Shown here in pieces: positions 17,841 to 26,636 of a stretch of 64,000 nucleotides of DNA (within the stretch, counting starts at the first letter, position 1; every line of letters starts with the position of its first letter). Position numbers and translations under genes: made by a program. The notes under the pieces are model-generated. The model did no database searches, was not told the DNA's origin, and saw nothing but the letters and a program-made list of their open reading frames with translations. Origin of the DNA: Vibrio tasmaniensis (GTDB lineage: Bacteria > Pseudomonadota > Gammaproteobacteria > Enterobacterales > Vibrionaceae); NCBI RefSeq assembly GCF_024347635.1, contig NZ_AP025511.1:620001-684000 (forward strand), in the 5' to 3' direction.

Positions 17841-18775
17841 TAAATAAACCTCAAATTTTTCAAAATAATGACCTCTGCCGCGATGACCACGAGCAGCCCA
17901 ACGCAAAATAGTGGGAATGCTATTGGGTTATCTGTTCCGGGTATTCCTGCAATATTGACACCCAGCAAACCGGTGAAAAACCCAGCGGGGAGGAAAATAC
18001 CCGCAATGATTGAAAATAGGTACGTATTTCTATTCATTTTTTCAGCTTGCTGCTGACTTAGGCTCGCCAAAAACACATTGATTTGTTCGATGTAAAACTC
18101 AACAGACTCATTAATTCTCAGGATGGTATCAAGGCTGTTCTTTATATGACTGTTGTGCTTACTCAATGGAGCTGGCAGTTCACTCATTAAATCCTCAAAA
18201 ACATATTTCTGTGGCTTCAAATAGCGCCTTAGTCTAAGTAACCTTGAATGCAGAGCATTGATGGACTTAATATCGATATGAGATTCAGACTCTAGCTCAT
18301 CAATCAGTTGTTCGACGGGAGTCAAGAAGCTTGATATATAATGGTTAATTCCACGGATCATTCCAAGTAAGACATCTGGTAATGATGTCGGGCCTTGGTT
18401 TTCTTTGAGATCGGATATCAGATTACTGACCGCTTTTGAAGGAACTTTGCGTGTCGATATTAAAGTGCCTTTGTACCATAAGATACGTAGGCTAAGCATG
18501 TCGTCAGGGTTAGCACCTTCGTTTAGATTAATGCCTCGCAGAATCATCAAAAAACAGTCGTGACCAAACTGCTCAAATCGAGGGCGGGTATCATCGGTGA
18601 GTAATGAATCGATGATGGCATTTGGAACCGTATTACTGTGAAGCCATTCTCTCAAACCGTCAGCATCTCTTTGGCAGTGATACCAAGTTGATTGCTCGAA
18701 TGGTGCTGGGGTCGTGGTGTACTCATACGCGACACCCTCTGAAAATTGCCAGCTAGAAATTATGAAAGCGTCCAT
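17840..18775 (-). CDS. zntB: ZntB-type CorA-superfamily cation transporter
   Basis: A 311-residue CorA-superfamily protein. The cytoplasmic N-terminal domain (about 1-250) includes LRILWYKGTLISTRKVPSKAV and a long helix region ending NRNTYLFSIIAGIFLPAGFF. Two C-terminal membrane segments flank GVNIAGIPGTDNP; the GVN(I/L)xGIPG form is typical of ZntB rather than the GMN of Mg2+-selective CorA. ZntB proteins move Zn2+, now thought to be proton-driven uptake. The stop codon overlaps the start of the downstream short MscS gene, so a two-gene operon is likely. Confidence 0.88.
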   Translation of the reverse strand: MDAFIISSWQFSEGVAYEYTTTPAPFEQSTWYHCQRDADGLREWLHSNTVPNAIIDSLLTDDTRPRFEQFGHDCFLMILRGINLNEGANPDDMLSLRILWYKGTLISTRKVPSKAVSNLISDLKENQGPTSLPDVLLGMIRGINHYISSFLTPVEQLIDELESESHIDIKSINALHSRLLRLRRYLKPQKYVFEDLMSELPAPLSKHNSHIKNSLDTILRINESVEFYIEQINVFLASLSQQQAEKMNRNTYLFSIIAGIFLPAGFFTGLLGVNIAGIPGTDNPIAFPLFCVGLLVVIAAEVIILKNLRFI

Positions 18776-19102
18776 TCACTTGTCCTTAATGATATGACGT
18801 AAACATTAATATTATGGCGCCATTCAGGTGCCGTATTGAACTGAGTTTAATCGTGGTAAGTTCAATGAGCGATGTGAGTGAGATAAAGTCTAATAAGACA
18901 AGTTGGCCTTTGGAGCACGATGGACTCTTCCATTATTGTCTCCATTAAATGTAGCTCATTGTTTCGTTGTTATAAATTAGCACTCTGGCTCTATGTTAGC
19001 GACGAAAAAAAGAAAAGACCGAGGCCTTTTCTTTTTAGAGGTAGTTGAGGAGAGCTTGTTCAAGCAACTCGAATTTTTCGATGATTTACATAAGCAAAAT
19101 CG
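18776..19102. other. Intergenic region, 327 bp
   Basis: Upstream of zntB and downstream of eptA. It holds the eptA terminator at 19007-19036 and presumably the zntB promoter. No gene seen. Confidence 0.5.
19007..19036 (-). terminator. Rho-independent terminator for eptA
   Basis: AAAAAGAAAAG and CTTTTCTTTTT with a short GC-containing loop and T-runs on both strands, 66 bp after the eptA stop. Confidence 0.6.
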
Positions 19103-20725
19103 CTAACGACACGGTGCAAAGATATCTTGGCTCTCTCGGTATTCTTTGGTTTGCACGTCCATTAGGCCGAGCAGCGAGTCAAACAGATTGTCTTGGGAGA
19201 AGCTCTGTTCTTTGCCTGCCTTTCTCAAGCAGGTTTGGTTTATCCCTTTCTGCTCGGCGAAACCATGAGACATCCACATGATCATAGGCACATGGGTTTG
19301 CTCTTTCGGGGCCAATGAATAAGGCATGCCATGTAAGTAGACGCCATTTTCTCCTAGTGACTCGCCATGATCGGACACGTACATCAACGCCACATTGTAT
19401 TTGTCGGTCAGCTTCTCAAGCTTTTGCATAGCTTGTGAGAGAAAGAAATCCGTGTACAAAATGGTGTTGTCGTAGGTGTTGACCACTTCCTCTTTGGTAC
19501 AGTTTTCAATGTCTGCACGAGCGCAGTCTGGCGTAAACTTCTTATGTTCGTCTGGGTAACGTTCAAAGTACGTAGGCCCGTGAGACCCCGAAATATGATA
19601 GAAAATGATGCTATCTTGCTTGAGTTCTTGAGTATCTTGTTCAAAGTTCTCTAGCATCGCAGTGTCGTAGCATATGTCGTTATTACACAATGGGTCGCTG
19701 TCTTTGGCGACGAGCGTCATCTCTTTGATTCGGTGTGCGACCGCCTTGTCTCCACCATCATGCTCTCGCCAGATAGAGTGAATGCCCGCGCGGTTCATAA
19801 TGTCGACCACGTTATCTTGGTTGTAGGCTTTGTCGCGATCGTAGTTGCTGCGATTCATGTTCGAGAACATACACGGCACAGAAACAGCGGTGGCGGTTCC
19901 GCACGACTGAACATCAGAGAAAAATATCGGGTTGTAAGGCTTGGTATGAGCGTTGGTTTCTCTCTCATAGCCATAATATTGGTAGTTGTATACACGTGCG
20001 GTTTCACCAAGAACAAACACCAATAACGTTGGCTTTTCTGCTTGTTTAGCTTCTGGTTTTAGCTGCGCATCTAACCCTAACTCTTGATAAGGAATAGGCT
20101 CTTTTATGTAGGTGTTATTGATGTATTTGACCGTTGATGACACATACTCGGTCGGGATAATCATCTTTTTGATGTGCGAATGATTACGACCAATTGATAC
20201 GTAATCTTTGTAGAAAAACCCGGCAATAATGGCGATGACGATTAAGGAAGAGAGCAGCCCAATCGACTTCCAGACAAAGAAATCTTTCCAAGACTCTTTT
20301 TCAAGTTTGGTGAACAAGAGGGTGAGCGACGGAATACCGCCCATCGCAAGTAACCATAAGATGGAGTGGGTACTTACATAGCTTGCTGCTTCACCACTAT
20401 TGGTCTCGAATACGTTTTCTATCATCCCGTAGTCTACATAGATGCCGTAATTGAACATGCTGTAACTGACGAGTGTCGAGGTGATCAGCAACAAAATAAA
20501 AAACGGCTTGGAGAATATCGGCCAATTAAAAACTTGGAAGATAAAATTGAAGGCAGCAAGGAAGAAGATCGGGATGGATATAAGAAACGCGACACTTTCA
20601 GACTTTGATGCCTGAACAATACTAAACAGTTCTAGGGAGAGAGGGATGTTGACGACAAGCAGATAATACACAGCCAACACAAAAGGAAGCTTGTTTATCG
20701 ACATGTTTAAGCTTGGAAGGTTCAT
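19103..20725 (-). CDS. eptA: Phosphoethanolamine transferase (EptA family)
   Basis: A 540-residue inner-membrane enzyme that transfers phosphoethanolamine from phosphatidylethanolamine, in this family usually to lipid A. Five N-terminal membrane segments cover about residues 12-180. The periplasmic sulfatase-like domain has the metal-ligand Glu241 in LGETARVYNYQYYGY, the nucleophilic Thr in SCGTATAVSVPCMFS (Thr279 by alignment with MCR-1), and metal ligands in VSDHGESLGENG. All catalytic signatures are intact. Lipid A modification of this type reduces binding of cationic peptides. It is monocistronic; no adjacent two-component system is seen, and the actual acceptor cannot be determined from sequence. 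Confidence 0.9.
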   Translation of the reverse strand: MNLPSLNMSINKLPFVLAVYYLLVVNIPLSLELFSIVQASKSESVAFLISIPIFFLAAFNFIFQVFNWPIFSKPFFILLLITSTLVSYSMFNYGIYVDYGMIENVFETNSGEAASYVSTHSILWLLAMGGIPSLTLLFTKLEKESWKDFFVWKSIGLLSSLIVIAIIAGFFYKDYVSIGRNHSHIKKMIIPTEYVSSTVKYINNTYIKEPIPYQELGLDAQLKPEAKQAEKPTLLVFVLGETARVYNYQYYGYERETNAHTKPYNPIFFSDVQSCGTATAVSVPCMFSNMNRSNYDRDKAYNQDNVVDIMNRAGIHSIWREHDGGDKAVAHRIKEMTLVAKDSDPLCNNDICYDTAMLENFEQDTQELKQDSIIFYHISGSHGPTYFERYPDEHKKFTPDCARADIENCTKEEVVNTYDNTILYTDFFLSQAMQKLEKLTDKYNVALMYVSDHGESLGENGVYLHGMPYSLAPKEQTHVPMIMWMSHGFAEQKGINQTCLRKAGKEQSFSQDNLFDSLLGLMDVQTKEYRESQDIFAPCR

Positions 20726-20868
20726 AATTTTTGTTTTCCTGCGTCACTTATCCCTTTATTTTAGTCTCGCTACCAAGAAAGCTCTAATATCAATGCATAA
20801 AGCTCAAATAGACGACGCTGAGCGATAAACTGGCTAAAGTGAAATGACACTAAGGTGTGTAGATACAA

Positions 20869-20921
20869 AAATTCACTTTACTGTGCCGCCTCATCACAGG
20901 GCAGAGTAGCAAAGTGAATTT
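20869..20921 (-). terminator. Probable terminator of the outer-membrane barrel gene
   Basis: Perfect 11-bp arms AAATTCACTTT and AAAGTGAATTT with a 31-base loop, followed on the minus strand by a T-run. It lies 33 bp after the stop codon. Confidence 0.5.
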
Positions 20922-20953
20922 GATTTATTTACTATGTGATCGCTAGGGACGCA

Positions 20954-21529
20954 CTAGAAGTTGTATGAGCCGCCGAAGCTAACACTGTTGAATGCCAACG
21001 TGTGATCATCACTTTTGAACGCACCGTTACTTCCAATAGAGTAGTCATCCACACTCACCGCATCAGCTTGCGAGATCAGGCGAAGTGTTAAGTGTTCAAC
21101 TGGCGTGTATTCAACGCCAACACCAAAGTGGAAACCCGTACCACTATCATCGCCATATTCTGCAGCGCTATTTGCATTAAGGTCAACAGAACTCAAACCT
21201 GCTAATACGAATGGGCGAATGGTGTTGTCGAACGTATAACCGAGGTTTGCGGATACAGAAATAGACGTTGGAGAAAGTTCTTTTGCGCCATTTTTGTAAT
21301 CTGCATAATCGTTGTAGCCAAGTTCTACGCCAACAATACGGTTGAATTGGTAACCACCGTATAGGTTGTAGCCCATACCGTCAGAATCTAAACTACCGTG
21401 ACCATCCGTATCGGAGTCTTGATAGACACTAAGTCCACCACCTACATACGCTCCGCCGTCTGTACCTGCTGCAAAAGTTGGAAGTGAAACTAGACCTATT
21501 AATCCAAGTGCTAATACTGATTTTTTCAT
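20954..21529 (-). CDS. Small outer-membrane beta-barrel protein
   Basis: A 191-residue protein with a signal peptide (MKKSVLALGLIGLVSLPTFA). Alternating hydrophobic and polar residues and Gly/Tyr-rich strands (MGYNLYGGYQFN, VGVELGYNDY, SVSANLGYTF, GFHFGVGVEYTP) predict an eight-stranded barrel of the OmpA/opacity type. It ends in NSVSFGGSYNF, with the terminal aromatic residue needed for assembly into the outer membrane. No peptidoglycan-binding OmpA C-terminal domain is present. Function unknown. It is preceded by a long AT-rich upstream region. Confidence 0.85.
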   Translation of the reverse strand: MKKSVLALGLIGLVSLPTFAAGTDGGAYVGGGLSVYQDSDTDGHGSLDSDGMGYNLYGGYQFNRIVGVELGYNDYADYKNGAKELSPTSISVSANLGYTFDNTIRPFVLAGLSSVDLNANSAAEYGDDSGTGFHFGVGVEYTPVEHLTLRLISQADAVSVDDYSIGSNGAFKSDDHTLAFNSVSFGGSYNF

Positions 21530-22208
21530 GATAATACCTTACTTACTCATCCTGTGATGTAAGTCACAGTATCTCCGATGGGTGATTTATAAAACCCTCA
21601 CAAATGAAACCTATTTTTTCATTGATAAAGTGACTATCTGTAGCCCTTGATTTATCAAGAGGTAAGGTCATATTTGTTGGTTATATTCTTTATAAATAAA
21701 TTTCACATATTGACAAAAGGTTAAACTTGCTAAATAAAACGATGTTTTTAATTATCATCTGAGATAGCGAGAAGCGTTCTTTACAACTGCCCTTGAGAGT
21801 TTTGAATTGAGGTCATATCTGGCGAAGCAGTGACAGTATCAAAACCAAGTTGTATTAATCATCGTAGTAGGTGTTCAGAAATGGTGTAGGAATAAACCTC
21901 GGAACAAGGTGCAGCTTTTGGATAAGTCGTTTCGGAGAGTAGAATTCCTATAATCAGAAACCCTAGCAGCATGATGCCGAGTTTTCGTAAGTTTAGATGA
22001 AATGTTATTGATCGGTCTTACCGTAAATATAACTATCACGCGAGCAAAAAAAGAGGCCTTATCGCTAAACGATAAGGCCTCCTAAAGTACATTTCAGTGC
22101 GGGACAGTTGATACTTAATTTACCAGCCTGAGGGTATCCCCTCCCCCTGCTAGGATTGGTTTGCTTGAGTAAAAAGCACCTCAAACACCCCTAATGAAAA
22201 ATGTTCAA
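21530..22208. other. Intergenic region, 679 bp
   Basis: Between the barrel gene and the DUF342 gene, both on the minus strand. It contains the DUF342 terminator (22046-22081). An open frame of 37 codons on the minus strand (21859-21972) predicts one membrane segment but has no ribosome binding site, so I do not call it a gene. The part nearest the barrel gene is AT-rich and probably holds its promoter. Confidence 0.5.
22046..22081 (-). terminator. Rho-independent terminator for the DUF342 gene
   Basis: GAGGCCTTATCG, loop CTAAA, CGATAAGGCCTC, followed on the minus strand by a T-run. It is the strongest hairpin in the window, 128 bp after the stop codon. Confidence 0.85.
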
Positions 22209-23879
22209 TTACAATGAGAGATCTTCTTTTTCCATTTTGAAAGAACATTGAATCTCATATTGATTGAACGAGAAAACACTGCCGCCATGCGTCCGCTTCG
22301 TTGTCACCATCTCATCACCAAACAAAACTGATACACGGGTGTACACTTTCTCGTGCGCCTCTACTGTGCACTCAGCAAGGTTTGTCTCAAATTCAGCTTC
22401 GAGCGTATCCAACTGCGACTTAGTATTCTCTATCGCTTGATTGTTTTTTTCTCGTTGCTGTTCAATTTCCAACGCTTTCTCTTCGCTTCTTTCAGCTTTT
22501 GGTCGCTTCTTAAATTCAAGTTCTTGCCGGATGACATCCATGGTTTGTTCTTGAGCGTGTTTATAAATTTCCTTTAATTGAGCTATCTTTTTTTGATACC
22601 CATCGTAGCGTGCAAAACCATGAACCTTAGTTGCTGTATCCCCTTCAACACCTAAGAAAAGACATTCCACTTTACCGCCGACTTTAGCCTCACCGCCACT
22701 GAGCGTGCCATGCTTTTTCAAGGTATCCATCACAATGAGATTGTTACCACAACGAATGTCGTTACTCATGCTGTGTAGACTGAGAAGAATGTCATTAGCG
22801 GTTTGCAGTTCAGTATTCTGTGCGTAGCTTGCTGTGATAGAGCTTTTGCTAAGTACCTTACAACTTTTTGGCTCGTCCTCTTTGGTCGTATGGCCAATAA
22901 TGCCTTTCGCGACTTTGATATCTCCCTGAGCCTGAACTTCTGCAGATTCAATAAAACCACCAACCGTAATGCTTCCGGTTGCCTTCACTATCATTCCGGG
23001 TTCTATGTTTCCAGAAACAAACACATTACCTTTGAATTTAACGTGCCCAGTAGATACATCGACATTGCTAACACATAAGGCGTCATCTACTTCGATACTT
23101 CGCTCTTTAATAATGGGCAGACCAGAGGATGAAGAGAGTAATAAATTAGGATCGTCAGGGGAAATGTGGGTGCCTTTCCCAGGCTTAATCAAACTGTCTT
23201 GCCCCGGAAGGGGTGGGATAATTCGACCTTGGACGGTAAAGCCCGCAATACCTTTGGTGGCAGGAGTTCGTTTCATTAGCGGGTCATTCTGACCAACGGT
23301 AATGGTTTCGCCGAGATCTCGCATATCGATCTTACCGGCGTCTTTACTGCGAGGCTTTAATACTTGATGAGTAATATCTTCAACCAATGCTGAAAACTTA
23401 GCATCTTTACCCTTCACAGCTGGAGAACCTTTGGCAACGGGCTGAGTAAATTTTTCACCCGGCTTTAGCTTGCTACTCATCATCAATACTTTTCTAAGTG
23501 CTAGCTTATTAATTCCTTTCGTTATGTGAGCCTGAGCCAAGCAATGAATGATATCACTGCCACGTAACGCCTGCCCATTATATGCCCCTGTCACAACAAG
23601 ACTTGCGAGCATCTCATCATCAGAAAGTTCAACCGCAACACTGGAATTACGAACTTCAGCAATCAATATTCCTTGATAAGCTTCTCCCTTACCTTCTTTA
23701 GCAAGAGTGACAAAACGCAGAATCTCTTCTTCGAAAATAAAATAGTTTGATGCGTTCAAAGCTTCTAAGGTTGTTGGCAATGTCTTATTGTCAAAGCTTG
23801 CGTTGACCACGAACCCAGACGGCAGGCATGCCATCACTTGCTTCTTATCTTCCGACAATGTAACGATGCTATCCCACAT
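22209..23879 (-). CDS. DUF342 (FapA-like) protein
   Basis: A 556-residue cytoplasmic protein. The middle part, about residues 180-400, carries the glycine-rich beta-helix repeats typical of DUF342/FapA (VKFKGNVFVSGNIEPGMIVKA, cut here as VSGNIEPGMIVKATGSI; VGGFIESAEVQAQGDIKVAKG). It is followed by a charged coiled coil (about 425-500) and a small C-terminal beta segment. The family includes a flagellar-assembly-related protein in Vibrio and B. subtilis KapA-type proteins that bind signalling or polar assemblies; the role here is not set by context. It is monocistronic with its own terminator and a 530-bp upstream region. Confidence 0.82.
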   Translation of the reverse strand: MWDSIVTLSEDKKQVMACLPSGFVVNASFDNKTLPTTLEALNASNYFIFEEEILRFVTLAKEGKGEAYQGILIAEVRNSSVAVELSDDEMLASLVVTGAYNGQALRGSDIIHCLAQAHITKGINKLALRKVLMMSSKLKPGEKFTQPVAKGSPAVKGKDAKFSALVEDITHQVLKPRSKDAGKIDMRDLGETITVGQNDPLMKRTPATKGIAGFTVQGRIIPPLPGQDSLIKPGKGTHISPDDPNLLLSSSSGLPIIKERSIEVDDALCVSNVDVSTGHVKFKGNVFVSGNIEPGMIVKATGSITVGGFIESAEVQAQGDIKVAKGIIGHTTKEDEPKSCKVLSKSSITASYAQNTELQTANDILLSLHSMSNDIRCGNNLIVMDTLKKHGTLSGGEAKVGGKVECLFLGVEGDTATKVHGFARYDGYQKKIAQLKEIYKHAQEQTMDVIRQELEFKKRPKAERSEEKALEIEQQREKNNQAIENTKSQLDTLEAEFETNLAECTVEAHEKVYTRVSVLFGDEMVTTKRTHGGSVFSFNQYEIQCSFKMEKEDLSL

Positions 23880-24310
23880 TCGAATTGTGTACCCTTAATA
23901 ACTCTATTGTTATGCAGTCTATATAATTCGCTCAGTGCTTAGAATCACTACAGTATAATAATCAGCGTCACATCACTTACTTTCGATTTTGCAAAGGGAC
24001 TCATAAATAAGACTGCCCCATTCTAAGCTCTACTGCACCTTTACAAAAAAGATTCTTTCACGATTTTTTTCAAACCATGAGTATTGGATATGAGCATAAA
24101 ATCGCAATACAGCGACGGAGCTCATCACCAAATGATTCGGGATGAATTAATGTGATAATCCGAAATCATAGCTTCCAAACAACGGCGACAATTAGATTGG
24201 TAGAATTGAGATCGGAAATGAGCGTCATGGTGGATATGCTCAACAAAGGGGAAATCTACATAACGATTGGCTAATTGGAATTACTTAGATTTCTACAATC
24301 AGCAGTTCAG

Positions 24311-24323
24311 TTTACAGTGTAAA
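24311..24323. promoter_or_regulatory. parS2-type site
   Basis: TTTACAGTGTAAA, an exact match to TTTACANTGTAAA. First of three within 116 bp. Confidence 0.78.
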
Positions 24324-24336
24324 TCCGGCATTCTAA

Positions 24337-24349
24337 TTTACACTGTAAA
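24337..24349. promoter_or_regulatory. parS2-type site
   Basis: TTTACACTGTAAA, with flanking A and T extending the palindrome to 15 bp. It is centred 26 bp from the previous site. Confidence 0.78.
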
Positions 24350-24410
24350 TCTAATTAACAGCTCGACATATGCTCTATCGTTCCAAATTTAGTGACAATC
24401 GTTGACCTAC

Positions 24411-26543
24411 TTATTTACAGTGTAAATTTGATAGAAGAGTACCTACATCTTTTCTAAACTGTAGCTCAGCTTGTTTTCGTCCGACTAGATTAAACTGTTC
24501 GACACAAGTCCCCCACTCTTTCTGCTGCACGACTTTCGCGATAAGTAAGTCTGAAACAACGAAACCTATATCGATTATAGCGTCAGATTCAGCTATGTGC
24601 GCTTGATGACCATTACACTGGAGAATCAAATTCAGGAGACTGAAACCAATGCTGTCATAACTATTACCACCATCGACATAATTCCTGAGGAGTTGGATTT
24701 CAGACTCAGCCATAGATTCCGCTTGCCTTGGCAATAATGCGCGCACCATATCAACTTCGAGAGAAGCCAAAGAACCAGAAGTGAGAAAACAGAAACTACG
24801 TTCAAAGTGACTTATCAGATTGTAGGTCCAATCCTGTGCGTCTTCATTGAGTGGCTTAACCATCAATACCGAGTGACAGCCGCTTGCTTGATCGCGCTGG
24901 TGGCCAATGTGCACTGCTCCAAATTTGCTGCCACACCAGAAAGATATCAACTCACTGGTCGCGCCAAAGCTTGTCGCAAGATAATCCACTTGATTGGTTT
25001 GCTGAGATAACTGACCTAACATCCAGCGACCAATCCCCGAACCTTGGTGACGTGTTGAAACGGCAATACGCATAACTCGAAGGCAACGACTGGTCGCCGC
25101 TTGTGTACAACCCAATTGGTTTGCGAGTAATACTGGAGCCAAGTGACCTTGAGGTCTTCGTTTTCCAACTTGAATCTGAGCAATCAGATCGCTATCCAAC
25201 CCGCCCTCTTCAATTACCAACATACAACCCACACATTCATTGTGATGCCAAGCTGCATACAGGTGGATTGCGGGGTTATTTAAGAACTGAATTAAATCGT
25301 TTGGTGACGTCTGATAATGAGCATCCACAAGCAGAGAAAAACATTGTTGTAGCTGATCAGGGTTAGCCAAGCATTCTGCTTTTGATAACTCGACCAGATT
25401 TAATTGGTTAATTGCATCAGCAGAAAAGTCATTTAATTCATTAACCGCCGTGTCACTTAGTAATGCGTTATTACCAAGTAAAAAGCAATCAAACAACCAA
25501 GCCTCTAGCGGATCGTTTTTATTCCAACGAATCGGTTGTTCAAGCTTAAAGCTTTTCCACCCCGGACGATGCTCTGAAAGCCAAGATTCAAACTTGATAC
25601 CAAAACCGCGTCCACTGCCCTCGTAACCGTGTACCGTAGTTGAAAAAACCATACGATGATAAATGCCAACCATAGATTTGAGCATTGGAATTGGAATGGC
25701 AGCCGCTTCATCAACCAATAACAAATCACAATCTGGCTTAGATTTAAGTAATTCATCTGGAGCGATGAACCTTAAACTTCCGCCTTGATAGCGAATGTGA
25801 GTAGCGTTAATCATTTCGTTGGATTTGAGTCGCTGACCCGCATGGAAAAAAACCGGCTCAATGGCCTTTACTGAAGGCGCAGTCACAATGATATTTAACC
25901 CAACACGCTCAACCAAAAGTTGTGCGGCCGCAATACCTAATGTCGAGCTTTTACCACGCCCTCTATCCGCGGTGATAATCAAAGGACGCTTACGATGACC
26001 AAACACCACTTTTTTAACTAACTCAACAGCCAGATTTTGCTGTTCAAATTTGTCCAAACCATTTTCAACGTCTTTCTTCAGAGGAAGTGCGTTAGTCGCT
26101 TGAACAATATCGTCAGCTTCATTGCTTTGTGAAACAGAAATAAGCTTATCGAAATGCCCCTTTAACCAACGTTGGCCAAAGCTCTCGCTATCTTCGGAGT
26201 CATCAACTTTTGGCGGCAGCACCAGCATCAGTCCGCCACCGACTAACGAACCAAGTGCGGCGCTAAAGCCATTCGCATCAAACTGCTCTCTAAAATCACA
26301 AACAAGAACTTGGCACTCACGACCCAGCAGTTGTTGGCCTTTTTTGACTGGAGCATGGATCACACCTTCAAATGGAGTACCGCCAATCTGGAAGATGCTC
26401 GGAGTGTATGAATTTTGAAGGAAGGTAAAAACAGCAGAGTTTTGCCAATTAAAGTCGCCATCAAAGACCACACCGTAACGGTGACCATTGTGTTGAGCAA
26501 TATTAAAAAGTGTATGCAGAAAAGTGTTGCTTGGGTTTGTCAT
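24411..26543 (-). CDS. tmcA: tRNA(Met) cytidine acetyltransferase TmcA
   Basis: A 710-residue RNA helicase-acetyltransferase fusion that makes N4-acetylcytidine at the wobble position of elongator tRNA-Met, using acetyl-CoA and ATP. It has an N-terminal TmcA domain, then a helicase-like ATPase with Walker A TADRGRGKSSTLG near residue 200 and Walker B LLLVDEAAAIP. The GNAT acetyltransferase module shows MRIAVSTRHQGSGIGRWML. A C-terminal tRNA-binding tail follows. Length and motifs are normal. It lies downstream of parAB on the same strand, separated by a terminator and without an obvious functional link. Its stop codon is part of a parS2-type palindrome. Confidence 0.95.
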   Translation of the reverse strand: MTNPSNTFLHTLFNIAQHNGHRYGVVFDGDFNWQNSAVFTFLQNSYTPSIFQIGGTPFEGVIHAPVKKGQQLLGRECQVLVCDFREQFDANGFSAALGSLVGGGLMLVLPPKVDDSEDSESFGQRWLKGHFDKLISVSQSNEADDIVQATNALPLKKDVENGLDKFEQQNLAVELVKKVVFGHRKRPLIITADRGRGKSSTLGIAAAQLLVERVGLNIIVTAPSVKAIEPVFFHAGQRLKSNEMINATHIRYQGGSLRFIAPDELLKSKPDCDLLLVDEAAAIPIPMLKSMVGIYHRMVFSTTVHGYEGSGRGFGIKFESWLSEHRPGWKSFKLEQPIRWNKNDPLEAWLFDCFLLGNNALLSDTAVNELNDFSADAINQLNLVELSKAECLANPDQLQQCFSLLVDAHYQTSPNDLIQFLNNPAIHLYAAWHHNECVGCMLVIEEGGLDSDLIAQIQVGKRRPQGHLAPVLLANQLGCTQAATSRCLRVMRIAVSTRHQGSGIGRWMLGQLSQQTNQVDYLATSFGATSELISFWCGSKFGAVHIGHQRDQASGCHSVLMVKPLNEDAQDWTYNLISHFERSFCFLTSGSLASLEVDMVRALLPRQAESMAESEIQLLRNYVDGGNSYDSIGFSLLNLILQCNGHQAHIAESDAIIDIGFVVSDLLIAKVVQQKEWGTCVEQFNLVGRKQAELQFRKDVGTLLSNLHCK
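24414..24426. promoter_or_regulatory. parS2-type site at the 3' end of tmcA
   Basis: TTTACAGTGTAAA, extended to 15 bp by flanking A/T. It occupies the last sense codons of tmcA and abuts its stop codon. Confidence 0.75.
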
Positions 26544-26587
26544 AGTTAGCGTCCAGATTCATCTAAACACAGTTTATCACAGCCAAA

Positions 26588-26613
26588 TAAAAAGCCGCAT
26601 AAAGCGGCTTTAG
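26588..26613 (-). terminator. Rho-independent terminator after parB
   Basis: On the minus strand AAAGCCGC, a five-base loop, GCGGCTTT and a T-run, about 25 bp after the parB stop codon. Confidence 0.85.
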
Positions 26614-26636
26614 AGGAGTAATGAAAAGTCGTCGAC

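Larger units (their letters stand above)
23880..24410. other. Intergenic region, 531 bp, with two parS2-type sites
   Basis: Lies upstream of the DUF342 gene and downstream of tmcA. It contains parS2-type palindromes at 24311 and 24337; a third at 24414 overlaps the tmcA end. No gene or RNA recognised. It may be a partition (centromere-like) cluster. Confidence 0.6.

Noticed and set aside
17841..17906. A 22-codon upstream extension of the MscS-type gene.
   Set aside because: It lies inside zntB in another frame and has Arg/Gly-rich shadow composition; the start overlapping the zntB stop is more natural.
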